Below are positions 1 to 10,453 of a DNA stretch of 64,000 nucleotides, one piece after another (the first letter of the stretch is position 1; each line of letters opens with the position of its first letter). This DNA is from an uncultured Bacilli bacterium. Lineage in GTDB: Bacteria > Bacillota_I > Bacilli_A > RF39 > UBA660. The notes beneath the pieces were generated by a model. That model ran no database searches, had not been told where the DNA came from, and worked only from the letters and a program-made list of their open reading frames with translations. The translations under genes and the position numbers were made by a program. The stretch covers positions 1 through 64,000 of the forward strand of contig CANROB010000005.1 in assembly GCA_947632115.1 (NCBI GenBank), in the 5' to 3' direction.

Positions 1-110
1 TGGGATTCTTTCCAATTTACATCCTTCTATCAAAAATCTCTTGACTTTTAATAGTTAGTCACCTCAACATAACCAGTTTACTATAATCAATTTTAAAAAT
101 CAAGAAACGT

Positions 111-1874
111 CTATTTTAAATAATATTGCTCATAGGAGAATGTTTTCTTTTTTTCTTTTTGAGCCTGATAATCCCATGCTTCTAGTTGACGATAAAACTC
201 TCGTTTTTCTTCCCCTACAAAAGAAGGATAAGAAACATCAGTTAAACTATATTCTTGATAAAGTGCTTCCATATCTTGATAAGGTATATTTGTTTTATCT
301 ACTAAATAATAGAAGAAAATTTGTTTCCCATTTTCATAACTCTTTTCATAGTCATCTACCATTAAATCGGTAGCAAGCCAATTCGATAGAGCATCAAAGC
401 CAATATTCATTCTCTTTTCAAATAACCGCATTAAATAAAAATTATACTCTAGTGGCGTTTCAGGATGGTTCTCATTAAAACATAGTAGATTCGTTAAAAA
501 TAACCTTAATAATTGTATTTGGGAAGAATTCGCTACCGAAGAATAAACTTTTGAACGAAGCGTTTCATCTAAATAATAATCTTCATAGCCATCTAGTTTT
601 TCTACTTCGCTTATAAATTCATAAGGAAAAGGATTTAAAAGCGAGTCATACCCTACTAACATTTCTAAGTTATCGACAAACATATAGGAACGATCTTCTA
701 ATACTGGAAATTGTTGAATCATAGCAATCGGATTTTGTAATAAGCCATACTTTAAAAAGCCATCTATCTCATAGTCTTCTTGTAAGCTTAAGACAAAGCG
801 AATATTATCAAGAATTTCGTGATATTCTAAATACGTTAGTAATTCTTTAGAATTTCGTCCAACGGCAAACTCTTCTGCTGTTGCTTCTTCAATAAAGCGA
901 TAAGAGAAAATATAACTATCTTGACATTCAATTCCAGAAGGGACAACAAATGTATCTTTACCATTTACCTCATCTGGACATGGTTCACTTAGTAAATGTT
1001 TAAACTCATGTTCATTTATTTGTACAGCAGTCTTCAAATTTAAATAACAACCCTCTTCATCTAAAAGCCAAGTAATTTCATCATCAGAAGTAGTCGCTAA
1101 AGCATCGGAATTAAACACATTTATTTTCGTGTGATAGTCTAAAGATAAATTTTCAAGGAGACAAGCTAAATGTGCCATATCATAGGTAGGATATTTTTTC
1201 TTAATATCCATTGTAACCGTTTTTAATTGCTGAATGACTGTATCTAAATCTTCATCACTTAACTCTTCAATTCCTTTATATAAAAGTTCATTATCTTCAT
1301 CATTTTCATACTCTTTATCGTGTTCTATTAATTCTTGCGTATTTCTTTTGATAACTTCTTTTAAGCGTTCCCAATAAATAGTATCTTCCTGTGCATTATA
1401 TAAATAAGTATTTTCATGCTCTAAAACTCTTGCCGTTACCCCTTCATTTAAATAGGCATCCGTATAACAAAAAGGTACTTCTAATAAATCTAAAAACTGT
1501 TCATCTTGATTTCCACAAAAATATAAAACGTCAAAATAAGGTTCTTTAGAAGAAGAAAGAGGCTTCATTCCTTTTTCCTCTAATGTCAAAATCAAATCAT
1601 CAGGTGATAAAGAATTGGTGTTATAATCACGTTTAAAATATAGACTATCCTCTTCTATAACAGATGCTTTGGTGAAGGGTTTCTCTACTGAACTTTCGGT
1701 TTCAACTTCTTTATTCGTTTCAGTTATAGTCTCTATTATAGGTTCTTTATCTATTTCTGTTGTTGCTTCTATCACAACTTCTGTTTCAGAAACCGGATTT
1801 TCTTTTTCTATAGCGCATCCCGTCAGTAATAAAAAGATGGACGCAAATAATTGAATTCGTACTACCTTTTTCAC
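111..1874 (-). CDS. Large putative lipoprotein of unknown function; GTG start at 1874
   Basis: ORF track 111..2018. Inside it, (V/M)KKVVRIQLFASIFLLLTGC is a lipoprotein signal peptide with lipobox LTGC, preceded by a strong SD (AGGGGG). The upstream 48 codons overlap the next gene and are probably not translated. Confidence 0.7.
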   Translation of the reverse strand: MKKVVRIQLFASIFLLLTGCAIEKENPVSETEVVIEATTEIDKEPIIETITETNKEVETESSVEKPFTKASVIEEDSLYFKRDYNTNSLSPDDLILTLEEKGMKPLSSSKEPYFDVLYFCGNQDEQFLDLLEVPFCYTDAYLNEGVTARVLEHENTYLYNAQEDTIYWERLKEVIKRNTQELIEHDKEYENDEDNELLYKGIEELSDEDLDTVIQQLKTVTMDIKKKYPTYDMAHLACLLENLSLDYHTKINVFNSDALATTSDDEITWLLDEEGCYLNLKTAVQINEHEFKHLLSEPCPDEVNGKDTFVVPSGIECQDSYIFSYRFIEEATAEEFAVGRNSKELLTYLEYHEILDNIRFVLSLQEDYEIDGFLKYGLLQNPIAMIQQFPVLEDRSYMFVDNLEMLVGYDSLLNPFPYEFISEVEKLDGYEDYYLDETLRSKVYSSVANSSQIQLLRLFLTNLLCFNENHPETPLEYNFYLMRLFEKRMNIGFDALSNWLATDLMVDDYEKSYENGKQIFFYYLVDKTNIPYQDMEALYQEYSLTDVSYPSFVGEEKREFYRQLEAWDYQAQKEKKKTFSYEQYYLK

Positions 1875-1962
1875 ACTAATCCCCCTTAAATGCCACTTAT
1901 CATAGCATAAAAGGAAAAAAAGTGCAAATAAAAAAGATAGAAGAAATACTCTTACTATCCTT

Positions 1963-3459
1963 TTATAAAGTAGGTGTAATACCTGGACCAATAGCAAAGC
2001 CAAGTAGATTCCATCCAATAATAATTACAATCCATATCAAAGATAACCATAGAAGAACTGGGGCCATCTTTTTCATAGTACCAAATAATTGAATATCTTC
2101 ATCCTGTGTATCATATTTATATAGGAATCCTAACATAACAATAAAAAATACATAGAAGGGTGTAAAACACTTTCCAATGGAATCTGCAGCCTTAAAAATC
2201 ATTAATCCAAAAGAAGGAGAAATATTAGAACGAATAAGTAGTGGGATTAAAACAGGAGAAGCAAGGGTCCAATTGTGTGTTGTCACAGGATAAATCATGG
2301 TAATTAAAATCTCAATGAACATAATAAATCCAATTAAGAAAATACCGCTCATCTGACTTTGGCCCGCTAAATTAATTAATTTTAAGGAAATGACATCTCC
2401 CATATTCGTCCACTCTAAGATACTAAACATAATAGAGAAGAAAAATAATCCCGCAAAAATAAAACCAGTATTTTGAAATGTTAAAGAGATTGCTTGATTA
2501 TATTCTTTACTACTTTTAATATTTCTAGAAATCTTACCATAGACATACCCACAAATTAAGGTAATCCCCATAAAAATGACTAAGAAACCTTCTCTAAAAG
2601 GAGAACGATTACTAAATAGCATTTCCATATAAGAATCAGCGCCAGTATCTAATAATCCACCAGATAATGGTAATCCTGGAATAATAGAATAGATTAATAA
2701 AAGCGTCAAGACTGTAAAAATACCAAAAGTGATATGAACTGCTTTTGGAGAATGAATCCATTCTTTTTCCTCTGTTCTTCTTACTTTTCTAGCTAAATTC
2801 TTTTCAATTAAAAAGGTACCCGCTATAGTTAAAATGAATGCGGCAGCAATTTCCATAAAAATCATAGACCAATGTCCAAATTGATAGGTACTTAAAACAT
2901 CAAAGGCTGCTTCTTCTGCCATAGCCCCTAATACTACATCTTGATAGCTATATAAGAAACTAGCACCATATCCCATCGTTATACCAATAAATACTGTCAT
3001 AATACCAAGTTTAGGATCACGATTTAAATATTTATAGATAATCGCTATCAAAGGAAATAAAAGCGCATAACTATAGTCTCCCAAAACCGTAGAGGCCATA
3101 CTAATTAATAAGGTTATAAAGGTAACTGTCCAAGGTCTAACTCCTTGAAATCCTTTTAATGCCGAATGAAATAAACCACTTACTTCTAATATCGTAACAG
3201 CAATTAACGATACAACAATAACGGCTAGTGGCTCTAGTGCTCTAAAATTACTAATGGAATTTCCAATAATGTAACGCAAACCTTCCACGCTAAAAATATT
3301 TCTAACCGTAACAACCGTTGTCTCTAAGGTTTCTGGGTCTGTTACCGTACTCTGAAATCCGATTTTTTGAAGAATAAAACTGAATATCGATATCACGACA
3401 CCAATTAAAATCATTACCGTAATAGGTCCGAAACTAATTTTTCTTCGCACACGTTTCAT
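1963..3459 (-). CDS. AbgT-family-like (p-aminobenzoyl-glutamate type) transporter
   Basis: 498 aa, ~12 hydrophobic segments; AbgT-like features (GITMGYGASFLYSYQDVVLGAMAEEA, PVTTHNWTLASPVLIPLL). Confidence 0.6.
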   Translation of the reverse strand: MKRVRRKISFGPITVMILIGVVISIFSFILQKIGFQSTVTDPETLETTVVTVRNIFSVEGLRYIIGNSISNFRALEPLAVIVVSLIAVTILEVSGLFHSALKGFQGVRPWTVTFITLLISMASTVLGDYSYALLFPLIAIIYKYLNRDPKLGIMTVFIGITMGYGASFLYSYQDVVLGAMAEEAAFDVLSTYQFGHWSMIFMEIAAAFILTIAGTFLIEKNLARKVRRTEEKEWIHSPKAVHITFGIFTVLTLLLIYSIIPGLPLSGGLLDTGADSYMEMLFSNRSPFREGFLVIFMGITLICGYVYGKISRNIKSSKEYNQAISLTFQNTGFIFAGLFFFSIMFSILEWTNMGDVISLKLINLAGQSQMSGIFLIGFIMFIEILITMIYPVTTHNWTLASPVLIPLLIRSNISPSFGLMIFKAADSIGKCFTPFYVFFIVMLGFLYKYDTQDEDIQLFGTMKKMAPVLLWLSLIWIVIIIGWNLLGFAIGPGITPTL

Positions 3460-3470
3460 GATTACTCCTC

Positions 3471-3656
3471 CTATAATGTAATTACTTTTTTCAACTTTTT
3501 ATTAAACTCAATTCTGGGTAGCATGATACTCCTACCACATTTTAAACATTTAATTTTAATATCTGCTCCTATCCGTGTAATCTCCCATTCATTAGAGCCA
3601 CAAGGATGATCTTTTTTCATAACAACAATACTTCCTAATTTATATTCTTTATCCAT
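3471..3656 (-). CDS. DUF951 (YyzM-like) small protein
   Basis: MDKEYKLGSIVVMKKDHPCGSNEWEITRIGADIKIKCLKCGRSIMLPRIEFNKKLKKV is typical of DUF951. The longer ORF start at 3791 overlaps mscS and is unlikely. Confidence 0.85.
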   Translation of the reverse strand: MDKEYKLGSIVVMKKDHPCGSNEWEITRIGADIKIKCLKCGRSIMLPRIEFNKKLKKVITL

Positions 3657-4437
3657 GATGAACCACCAATTGTGGATAAGCGATAACAATGCCCACTTTA
3701 TCACATTCTTCTTTAATCCGTTTTCTAAAGTTTCTAGCAAGCGTAAATTTATCTGCATAAGGAGCAGGAACAACAATACGGAAATTAACACTACTATCTG
3801 CTAATTCCTCTACTCCTAAACACTCTGCTGCATGAGTAAGTTTCAATTCTTCACTAAGTCTCTTACATAAATCTTGGAAAAAAGTAAGTACTTTTTCGAC
3901 ATCTTCCTCATAACTAATAGAAACATCAATTAATGCATTATTTTCTTCTAAAGAATGATTTACGACTTCACTAATATTCCGATTCGAAATCATCTTTACC
4001 TCGCCAGTATAAGCTTTTACTTTGGTTGTCTTTAATCCTAAAGAGATTACCGTTCCGGTAAATCCTGTAATGGTCACAACATCCCCAACAGAATATTGAT
4101 CTTCTAACAGTATACTAAAGCCAGCAATAATATCTTTTAATAAATCCTGAAGAGCAAGTCCAGCTACTAAACTGACAACTCCAAGAGAAGCTACTAGTGA
4201 TTTCGTATCTATTCCATAAACCTCTAAAATCATCATTAAAGCTACTAAAACAATAAAATACTTGATGATATTATTGACAAGTCCCACAAAGGTCTTTTGT
4301 CTTTTTTCATTGATTCTTTTAGAACGAATACGAAAAATTTTTTTCACGATCCGACTAATAACACCATAGATTAAAATACTAAACGCAACAATAAGAATAG
4401 GAGCAATAAACTCCTTCGCTAATAATTTTTCTAACAT
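3649..4437 (-). CDS. MscS-family small-conductance mechanosensitive channel
   Basis: TM region followed by VASLGVVSLVAGLALQDLLKDIIAGFSILLEDQYSVGDVV, the MscS pore and beta-domain signature. Confidence 0.92.
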   Translation of the reverse strand: MLEKLLAKEFIAPILIVAFSILIYGVISRIVKKIFRIRSKRINEKRQKTFVGLVNNIIKYFIVLVALMMILEVYGIDTKSLVASLGVVSLVAGLALQDLLKDIIAGFSILLEDQYSVGDVVTITGFTGTVISLGLKTTKVKAYTGEVKMISNRNISEVVNHSLEENNALIDVSISYEEDVEKVLTFFQDLCKRLSEELKLTHAAECLGVEELADSSVNFRIVVPAPYADKFTLARNFRKRIKEECDKVGIVIAYPQLVVHHG

Positions 4438-4439
4438 AA

Positions 4440-5315
4440 TTATTCCTTTATATGAATCATATCTAAAATACGATTCAAATCAGCTACATTCGTAAAGCTA
4501 ATTTCAATTTTGTTTTCTTTGATACGTACTTTCGTATCTAATTTTTCACATAATAATTCTTCTGCATATTTGAATTCTAAACGTTTGGTAGCAGGTCTTT
4601 TGGTAACCTTGTTTTTCTTAGTTTCTCCTCCTGTTTGAAATTCAATCTTTCGAACAGATACTTTATTTTCCACAATATCTTTTGCTAAAGCAAGAATTTT
4701 TTCTTCATCATCTAATTTAGATAATGCTCTAGCGTGACCCATACTAAGTTGATTATTACTAACCATTTCTTGAATTTCTTTTGGTAAGCGCAAAAGTCCT
4801 AACATATTGGTAATATAACTTCTACTCTTTCCTACTTTCACACTTAGTTCTTCTTGAGTTAATCCTAATTTATCAATCATGGTTTTATAGGCAACCGCCT
4901 CTTCAATTGCACTTAAATTCTCTCTTTGTAAGTTCTCTAAAAGGGCAATTTCCATCATCTGATTATCGTCTAGATTTCTCACAATCGCAGGAATCGTTTC
5001 TAATCCTGCCATTTTACTAGCGCGAACTCTTCGCTCTCCAGCGATAATCTCATATCCTTTGATGCTTTTCTTCACAATAATTGGTTGAAAAACACCATGT
5101 TCTTTAATAGATTCTGTTAATTCCTTTAAAGACTCTTCATGAAATACTTTTCTAGGTTGATAAGGATTGGGACGTAATTCTTCTAGAGGAATTTCAATAA
5201 TTTCCTCTTTGCTAGCAGATTCATAAACGCTTCTTTCAAAACTGTCTAAATCTAAATTTTCGGTATTGAATAATTGCTCTAATCCTTTTCCTAAAGCTCT
5301 CTTTTTAGTTTCCAT
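4440..5315 (-). CDS. parB: ParB/Spo0J chromosome-partitioning protein
   Basis: ELRPNPYQPRKVF, IAGERRVRAS, ALLENLQRENLSAIEEA, GKSRSYITNMLGLLRLP; adjacent to parA. Confidence 0.95.
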   Translation of the reverse strand: METKKRALGKGLEQLFNTENLDLDSFERSVYESASKEEIIEIPLEELRPNPYQPRKVFHEESLKELTESIKEHGVFQPIIVKKSIKGYEIIAGERRVRASKMAGLETIPAIVRNLDDNQMMEIALLENLQRENLSAIEEAVAYKTMIDKLGLTQEELSVKVGKSRSYITNMLGLLRLPKEIQEMVSNNQLSMGHARALSKLDDEEKILALAKDIVENKVSVRKIEFQTGGETKKNKVTKRPATKRLEFKYAEELLCEKLDTKVRIKENKIEISFTNVADLNRILDMIHIKE

Positions 5316-6090
5316 TTCTTTCTATCACCTCTTTGGCTAAATTTAAATAAGCCTCTGTTCCCCTACTCTTTGGATCGTAGGCGTGAATTGGTTTTCCATG
5401 ACTTGGAGCCTCTGATAATCTTACAAGTCTAGGAATAATTGTATCATATACTTTTTCTTTAAAATAACTCTTAATGTCTTCTACAACCTCTAACCCTAAA
5501 TTGGTTCTATTATCAAGCATAGTGAGTAAAACACCCTCAATATCTAGTTCTGGGTTTAGTTTCTTTTGCGCAATCATAATAGAATTTAGAAGTTGCATAA
5601 TTCCTTCCAACGCAAAAAATTCACACTGTACAGGAATAATAACAGAATTAGCGGCTGCTAAAGCATTCGTAGTAATTAATCCTAAAGAAGGTGGACAATC
5701 TAAAATAATATAATCAAAAATATCGGCAATTTGTGATAAATGCTTCTTTAACTGTAGTTGGGCTGCAAATTTTTTATTTCCTCTAGATAATTCCATTAAC
5801 TCCATATCGACTCCCGCCAAATTAATAGAAGCAGGAATGGTATAAAGGTTTTTAAATTTGGTTTTTATAATAACATCTTTGATTGTGGCTTGATCTGTTA
5901 GTAGTTCATACATACTAGCTTTTAATTCGCTTTTATTAATCCCTACTCCCGTTGTACTATTTCCTTGTGGGTCTAAATCTACAAGTAAAGTCTTTTTCCC
6001 AAGAAGACCTAAAGAAGCTGCTAAGTTAATACTAGACGTTGTTTTGCCAACGCCTCCTTTTTGATTGACAAATGCGATAATTTTTCCCAT
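5305..6090 (-). CDS. parA: ParA/Soj ATPase
   Basis: MGKIIAFVNQKGGVGKTTSSINLAASL deviant Walker A; overlaps parB start. Confidence 0.96.
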   Translation of the reverse strand: MGKIIAFVNQKGGVGKTTSSINLAASLGLLGKKTLLVDLDPQGNSTTGVGINKSELKASMYELLTDQATIKDVIIKTKFKNLYTIPASINLAGVDMELMELSRGNKKFAAQLQLKKHLSQIADIFDYIILDCPPSLGLITTNALAAANSVIIPVQCEFFALEGIMQLLNSIMIAQKKLNPELDIEGVLLTMLDNRTNLGLEVVEDIKSYFKEKVYDTIIPRLVRLSEAPSHGKPIHAYDPKSRGTEAYLNLAKEVIERNGN

Positions 6091-6178
6091 TTTATCACCT
6101 TTTTCTAATACTTTCTTATATTCATTTTATCACAAATCTTCCTATAAATCTATCAAAAACGGATAATCTTTCTCTTCC

Positions 6179-8083
6179 TTAAAAAGGGTTATCCGTTTTC
6201 TTTTTTTCGGGATATAGTTTTTGTTTAATCTTAGGAATGAATTCTACTCTTTCTTCATAACTTAATGGCCATTTGGTATCCGTCTCTTCTTTTTGATATC
6301 GCGTTAAAAGTTCTCTTAATAAATCTTTCTCTTCTAAGATTTCTTGATAAAAAGAATCTAAAAGGGCGTCTCCTTCTAATAATTCCATAACCTTGGTAGA
6401 TATTTCTTCTTTTTGATGATCTTTTTCATAATAATAATTCATCACAAGAATCTCTTTTAAAATATTCTGACAAGAAGCAGGATCTTTACGGGATAATTCT
6501 TGTAACTCTAAAATCATATCAGGAATTCCTTTTTCTTCTAATTGGCGATAAAAGGGGCTTTCATTAACGGTTTTTAGATAAATAGAATCTCCTGAAATCG
6601 TAGGGTCTATTTTCGCAATTTTCTCTAGTAAGTTTTGATTCAAAAGATGACGAATTAGTCCTTTTTCATAAGACTCGCCTTGATCATGAATTTTAAAGTA
6701 AGCATCGATAAAAGAGGAATATCCTGTCTGAAATAATTCTTGCATATCTTGATACTCTATACGAGACTTCATCATGCGAAAATAAAGATTCATTTCTTCT
6801 AAAGATAAAATTCCTATAGGTTTACTAGCAACTTCCTCTAAAAATTTACGCGCTAAATAACGTTTCATTAAATTTTGGTAAAAAGGAACATTTTTTTGTT
6901 CTAATTTCTTTTCTGTAAAAACACTTTCTCCTTCTTTTTTATCCGTCATAATCTTATAAATATCTCTTTTATAAGTAGTTGGAGAGATTTCTCTCTTTTC
7001 ATTTAAAATCTCTTCCAATAAAGGAGTAATAGGTCCACCCCAATACATAAGGGAATAATTTCCTTTTGGTTTTTCATAGAAAGGATCTAAAAGATGAAAC
7101 CGCTTAGTAATAAATGGGATTTTATATTGTTCACGAAACGAAAAAATTTCTTTCGGGTGTTTATGATATTCCCTAGAAAATAACGCTACGGCATCAAACA
7201 CATACTCTTTAGAATACCAAAAAGATTCTACTACAAATTCAAAAGAAAAATCCTTTCGGCTTAAAAGTTTTAACATTTCTTGGTCCATAAAAGTTAATGC
7301 GCCTTTTTTTTGTTGTTCCAAAAGAATTGCATAAACGATACTCATGAAATAACCAATAAAGTCATCCATATCAAACTTATCGCCATAAAAATTTTCTAAG
7401 AAATATAAAACAGCAGAAAACACTTCTAGTTGTTCATTTTCAAAAAGGAAAGAACCTTGTACATCTTCCCAATAAAGAAGTTCTCCTCCCTCTAAATTCT
7501 CTTCCTCTTCTTCGTCCTCTTCTCCCTCTTCTAAAATTTCTTGATATTGATTATCAATTTCCTCATAAAGAGAGACAAGCATATCGGCAGCTTCTATATA
7601 ACTAATATATTTCGATAATTTACATGAAAATTCATGTGGTTCATCAAGATTGTGATCAAAGCATAATTGTTTAAAATCTTGATTTTGTGTACTATAAACC
7701 ATGTAATCTATAATAGCTTTCCTTATTTTTGCTTCATTTTTCGCATCACAAAAATAGGCATAAAGGTTTTGTAACGAAAAAGGAATAGTATCTAAATCTT
7801 TTAATAATTCGATTTCTACAGAAGAAATTTCAGCAAATGTTCTAACATAGGAAAGATACTCATAACAACTAAGAAGAATTTCTAACATCATATCTTTTTT
7901 ATAGATTTCCAGTTGCTTTAAAGAAATATCATACTGAAAACAAAGCGTAACAGATTCTTTTTCCTCTTTCAATAAAAAGCGATAAAATTGTTCACCAATC
8001 TGTTCGTCCCCTAAAGAAGCATTCTTATGATAGAAATATTTTAATATTTTATTTCCTGCCTGAATACGGCTTAACTTATTCAT
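6179..8083 (-). CDS. Hypothetical 634-aa cytosolic protein, no recognised family
   Basis: Long intact ORF; acidic stretch EEGEEDEEEEENLEGGE; predicted mostly helical; no signal peptide. Confidence 0.7.
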   Translation of the reverse strand: MNKLSRIQAGNKILKYFYHKNASLGDEQIGEQFYRFLLKEEKESVTLCFQYDISLKQLEIYKKDMMLEILLSCYEYLSYVRTFAEISSVEIELLKDLDTIPFSLQNLYAYFCDAKNEAKIRKAIIDYMVYSTQNQDFKQLCFDHNLDEPHEFSCKLSKYISYIEAADMLVSLYEEIDNQYQEILEEGEEDEEEEENLEGGELLYWEDVQGSFLFENEQLEVFSAVLYFLENFYGDKFDMDDFIGYFMSIVYAILLEQQKKGALTFMDQEMLKLLSRKDFSFEFVVESFWYSKEYVFDAVALFSREYHKHPKEIFSFREQYKIPFITKRFHLLDPFYEKPKGNYSLMYWGGPITPLLEEILNEKREISPTTYKRDIYKIMTDKKEGESVFTEKKLEQKNVPFYQNLMKRYLARKFLEEVASKPIGILSLEEMNLYFRMMKSRIEYQDMQELFQTGYSSFIDAYFKIHDQGESYEKGLIRHLLNQNLLEKIAKIDPTISGDSIYLKTVNESPFYRQLEEKGIPDMILELQELSRKDPASCQNILKEILVMNYYYEKDHQKEEISTKVMELLEGDALLDSFYQEILEEKDLLRELLTRYQKEETDTKWPLSYEERVEFIPKIKQKLYPEKKKTDNPF

Positions 8084-8149
8084 CTACAAAACCTCTTTTT
8101 TTAAAATATGATTATTATAATATAAAAGAGAAAAAATGTAAATGAAAAC

Positions 8150-8179
8150 AAAAAAAGACAACGTTGACTAGACGTTGTC
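8150..8179 (-). terminator. Intrinsic terminator of putative ncRNA
   Basis: Perfect 8-bp stem GACAACGT/ACGTTGTC plus a T7 tract on the minus strand. Confidence 0.8.
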
Positions 8180-8460
8180 CCAGTTTGAATTAGCTTCTTT
8201 TTTAGTCTTAAAAGAAACTACTTATCCAGGGTCGCTTTCCCCATATAGCTATATACTTAATAGATGATAAGATCCTTCATCAGGATATCCATATATGTAG
8301 TCCTAATTTTTGTTATTCCTACATAAGGTGGGCGTTATGCATTATTATCGTAATACATAATTAGAGATATTTTCTTCTTACTCATTTTGGTGGATGATTC
8401 CGAAAAATCATTTTCCTCATTTATAATGGAGAATATCAATTGCCCCTTCTATTAAGTAAT
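8150..8460 (-). ncRNA. Putative structured non-coding RNA (~300 nt) with own promoter and intrinsic terminator; identity unknown
   Basis: Minus strand has TTGCAA-N17-TACATT (promoter-like) at ~8465-8494. An 11-bp closing stem TACTTAATAGA/TCTATTAAGTA, several further hairpins, and a terminal hairpin GACAACGT-N7-ACGTTGTC followed by T7. Confidence 0.6.
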
Positions 8461-8513
8461 TTAAATGTAACACATTTTTCATGTTTTTGCAACACTTTTT
8501 GCTAAAAATCAAG

Positions 8514-8534
8514 AAAAAATAGTAAAGTTTACTA
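8514..8534 (-). terminator. Terminator overlapping typA stop codon
   Basis: TAGTAAA-CTTTACTA-TTTTTT on the minus strand; TAG is the typA stop. Confidence 0.6.
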
Positions 8535-10352
8535 CTTTTCTATGTTCTTTTTACCCTCTAGCTTCTTTCTTTCCGCTGTATTTAATATTTTTTTACGCAT
8601 TCTAAAGCTCTTAGGAGTAACCTCTACTAGTTCATCTTCATTAATATAATCAAGACACTCTTCTAGACTCATCACTTTTGGACGTTTTAAAACAACCGTA
8701 TGATCTTTTGAAGAACTACGCGTATTGGTAAGGTTTTTGCCTTTGACAACATTAATCGCTAAATCGTTATCATGATTTCCTTCCCCAACAATCATTCCCT
8801 CATAAACTTCGGTTCCTGGCTCGATGAACATCACACCACGATCTTCTAATTGACCCAAAGCATAAGCGGTTGCTTTCCCATTTTCAACAGATACTAGTAC
8901 GCCAAACTTACGATAACCAATTTCAGAACTTGCTTCTTTTCGATATTCTTTATAGGTATGGTTCATAATTCCATATCCTTTTGTCATCGTCATGAATTCT
9001 GTCATGAATCCAATTAAGCCTCTTGTTGGTACCGTATAGTGAAGTTTTACTTGACCTTCTTTGGATTCCATATTTTCCATGATTCCTTCACGATTGCCAA
9101 GGGCCTCGATAACAGAACCAACATATTCTTCTGGAACATCAATTTGAACATCTTCATAAGGTTCACAAGTAACACCGTCGATTACCTTTTTAATGATTTG
9201 TGGTTTCGATACTTGAAGTTCAAATCCTTCTCTTCGCATATTTTCAATTAAAATAGAAAGGTGTAATTCTCCTCTTCCGGATACGATAAATGACTCATTA
9301 TCATTAGGAACGACTTTTAAGGAAACGTCTCGTTCGGTTTCTTTCATTAGGCGTTCTTCAATTTTTCTTGCTGTTAAAATTTTACCCTCTCTTCCACAAA
9401 ATGGAGAAGAGTTTACACCAAATGTCATCTGCAAAGTTGGCTCATCGATATGAAGAATAGGAAGTGCCTCTTCTTTTCCAATATCACAAACCGTTTCTCC
9501 AACGGAAATATCAGGTAAACCAGCAATAGCAATAATATCTCCTGCTTCGGCAGATTCTACTTCAATTCTCTTTAATCCTAAAAAGCCATAGATTTTAGCA
9601 ACCCGGAATTGTTTGATGGTTCCATCAATCCGGACACAACTAACCATTTCATTTACTTTTATTTTTCCTCTTTTAACAAGACCAATACCAATTCTTCCAA
9701 CAAAGTCGTTATAGTCTAGTAGGGCAGGTTGAAATTGTAAAGATCCTTCTACATCTACTTTTGGTTCTGGAATATAGTCAATAATCATATCTAAGATTTT
9801 TTCCATACCAGGTTCTTGCGTAGAAACATCTGGATCTAGGGAAGAGGTTCCTTGAATAGCAGAACAATAAGCAACAGGGAAATCCAAATCCTCGATATCA
9901 GCTCCTAAATCGATAAATAAATCCATCACTTCATCGACTACTTCTTTTGGACGAGCAGATTCTTTATCAATTTTATTAACGATGACAATCGGTTTTACGC
10001 CTGCTTCCATTGCCTTCTTTAAAACAAATCGTGTTTGTGGCATGGTTCCTTCATAAGCATCTACAACAAGTAAAACGCCATCTACCATATTCATAATTCG
10101 TTCTACTTCACCACCAAAATCAGCATGTCCTGGAGTATCCAAAATATTAATACGATAATCCTTATAATTAATAGCCGTTGTCTTTGCTAAAATCGTAATT
10201 CCACGTTCTCTTTCAATATCATTAGAATCTAGTGCTCTTTCTTGTACTTCTTCATTTTCACGAAATGTTCCAGAAGATGATAGCAACTTATCTACAAGAG
10301 TGGTTTTTCCATGGTCAACATGGGCAATAATAGCAATATTTCTCTTTTTCAT
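8532..10352 (-). CDS. typA: Translational GTPase TypA/BipA
   Basis: [51 protein letters not shown]; 606 aa BipA layout. Confidence 0.97.
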   Translation of the reverse strand: MKKRNIAIIAHVDHGKTTLVDKLLSSSGTFRENEEVQERALDSNDIERERGITILAKTTAINYKDYRINILDTPGHADFGGEVERIMNMVDGVLLVVDAYEGTMPQTRFVLKKAMEAGVKPIVIVNKIDKESARPKEVVDEVMDLFIDLGADIEDLDFPVAYCSAIQGTSSLDPDVSTQEPGMEKILDMIIDYIPEPKVDVEGSLQFQPALLDYNDFVGRIGIGLVKRGKIKVNEMVSCVRIDGTIKQFRVAKIYGFLGLKRIEVESAEAGDIIAIAGLPDISVGETVCDIGKEEALPILHIDEPTLQMTFGVNSSPFCGREGKILTARKIEERLMKETERDVSLKVVPNDNESFIVSGRGELHLSILIENMRREGFELQVSKPQIIKKVIDGVTCEPYEDVQIDVPEEYVGSVIEALGNREGIMENMESKEGQVKLHYTVPTRGLIGFMTEFMTMTKGYGIMNHTYKEYRKEASSEIGYRKFGVLVSVENGKATAYALGQLEDRGVMFIEPGTEVYEGMIVGEGNHDNDLAINVVKGKNLTNTRSSSKDHTVVLKRPKVMSLEECLDYINEDELVEVTPKSFRMRKKILNTAERKKLEGKKNIEK

Positions 10353-10425
10353 ACACTAACTCCTCTTTTTCACACTTTATGGATTATATCACTAATATTT
10401 TATAAAGTAAAGAATTTCTTTTTCA

Positions 10426-10453
10426 CAAAAAAATAACTAGGTTCCTAGTTATT
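10426..10453 (-). terminator. Intrinsic terminator overlapping end of the 218-aa gene
   Basis: AATAACTAGG-tt-CCTAGTTATT inverted repeat with a T tract on the minus strand. Confidence 0.6.

Noticed and set aside
140-373. Plus-strand ORF 140..373 and other short antisense ORFs (e.g. 1669..1854, 5474..5713, 9039..9251, 16945..17238, 18940..19161, 26301..26567, 31635..31967, 32363..32578)
   Set aside because: All lie antisense within longer supported CDSs; compositional artefacts of an AT-rich genome.
3657-3791. N-terminal extension of the DUF951 ORF
   Set aside because: Out-of-frame overlap with the end of mscS; the internal ATG at 3656 matches the family start.
8150-8460. T-box or known riboswitch leader for the 634-aa gene
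   Set aside because: No AGGGTGGNACCGCG-type T-box core and no TPP/cobalamin/SAM core recognised. Better treated as a stand-alone RNA with unknown identity.
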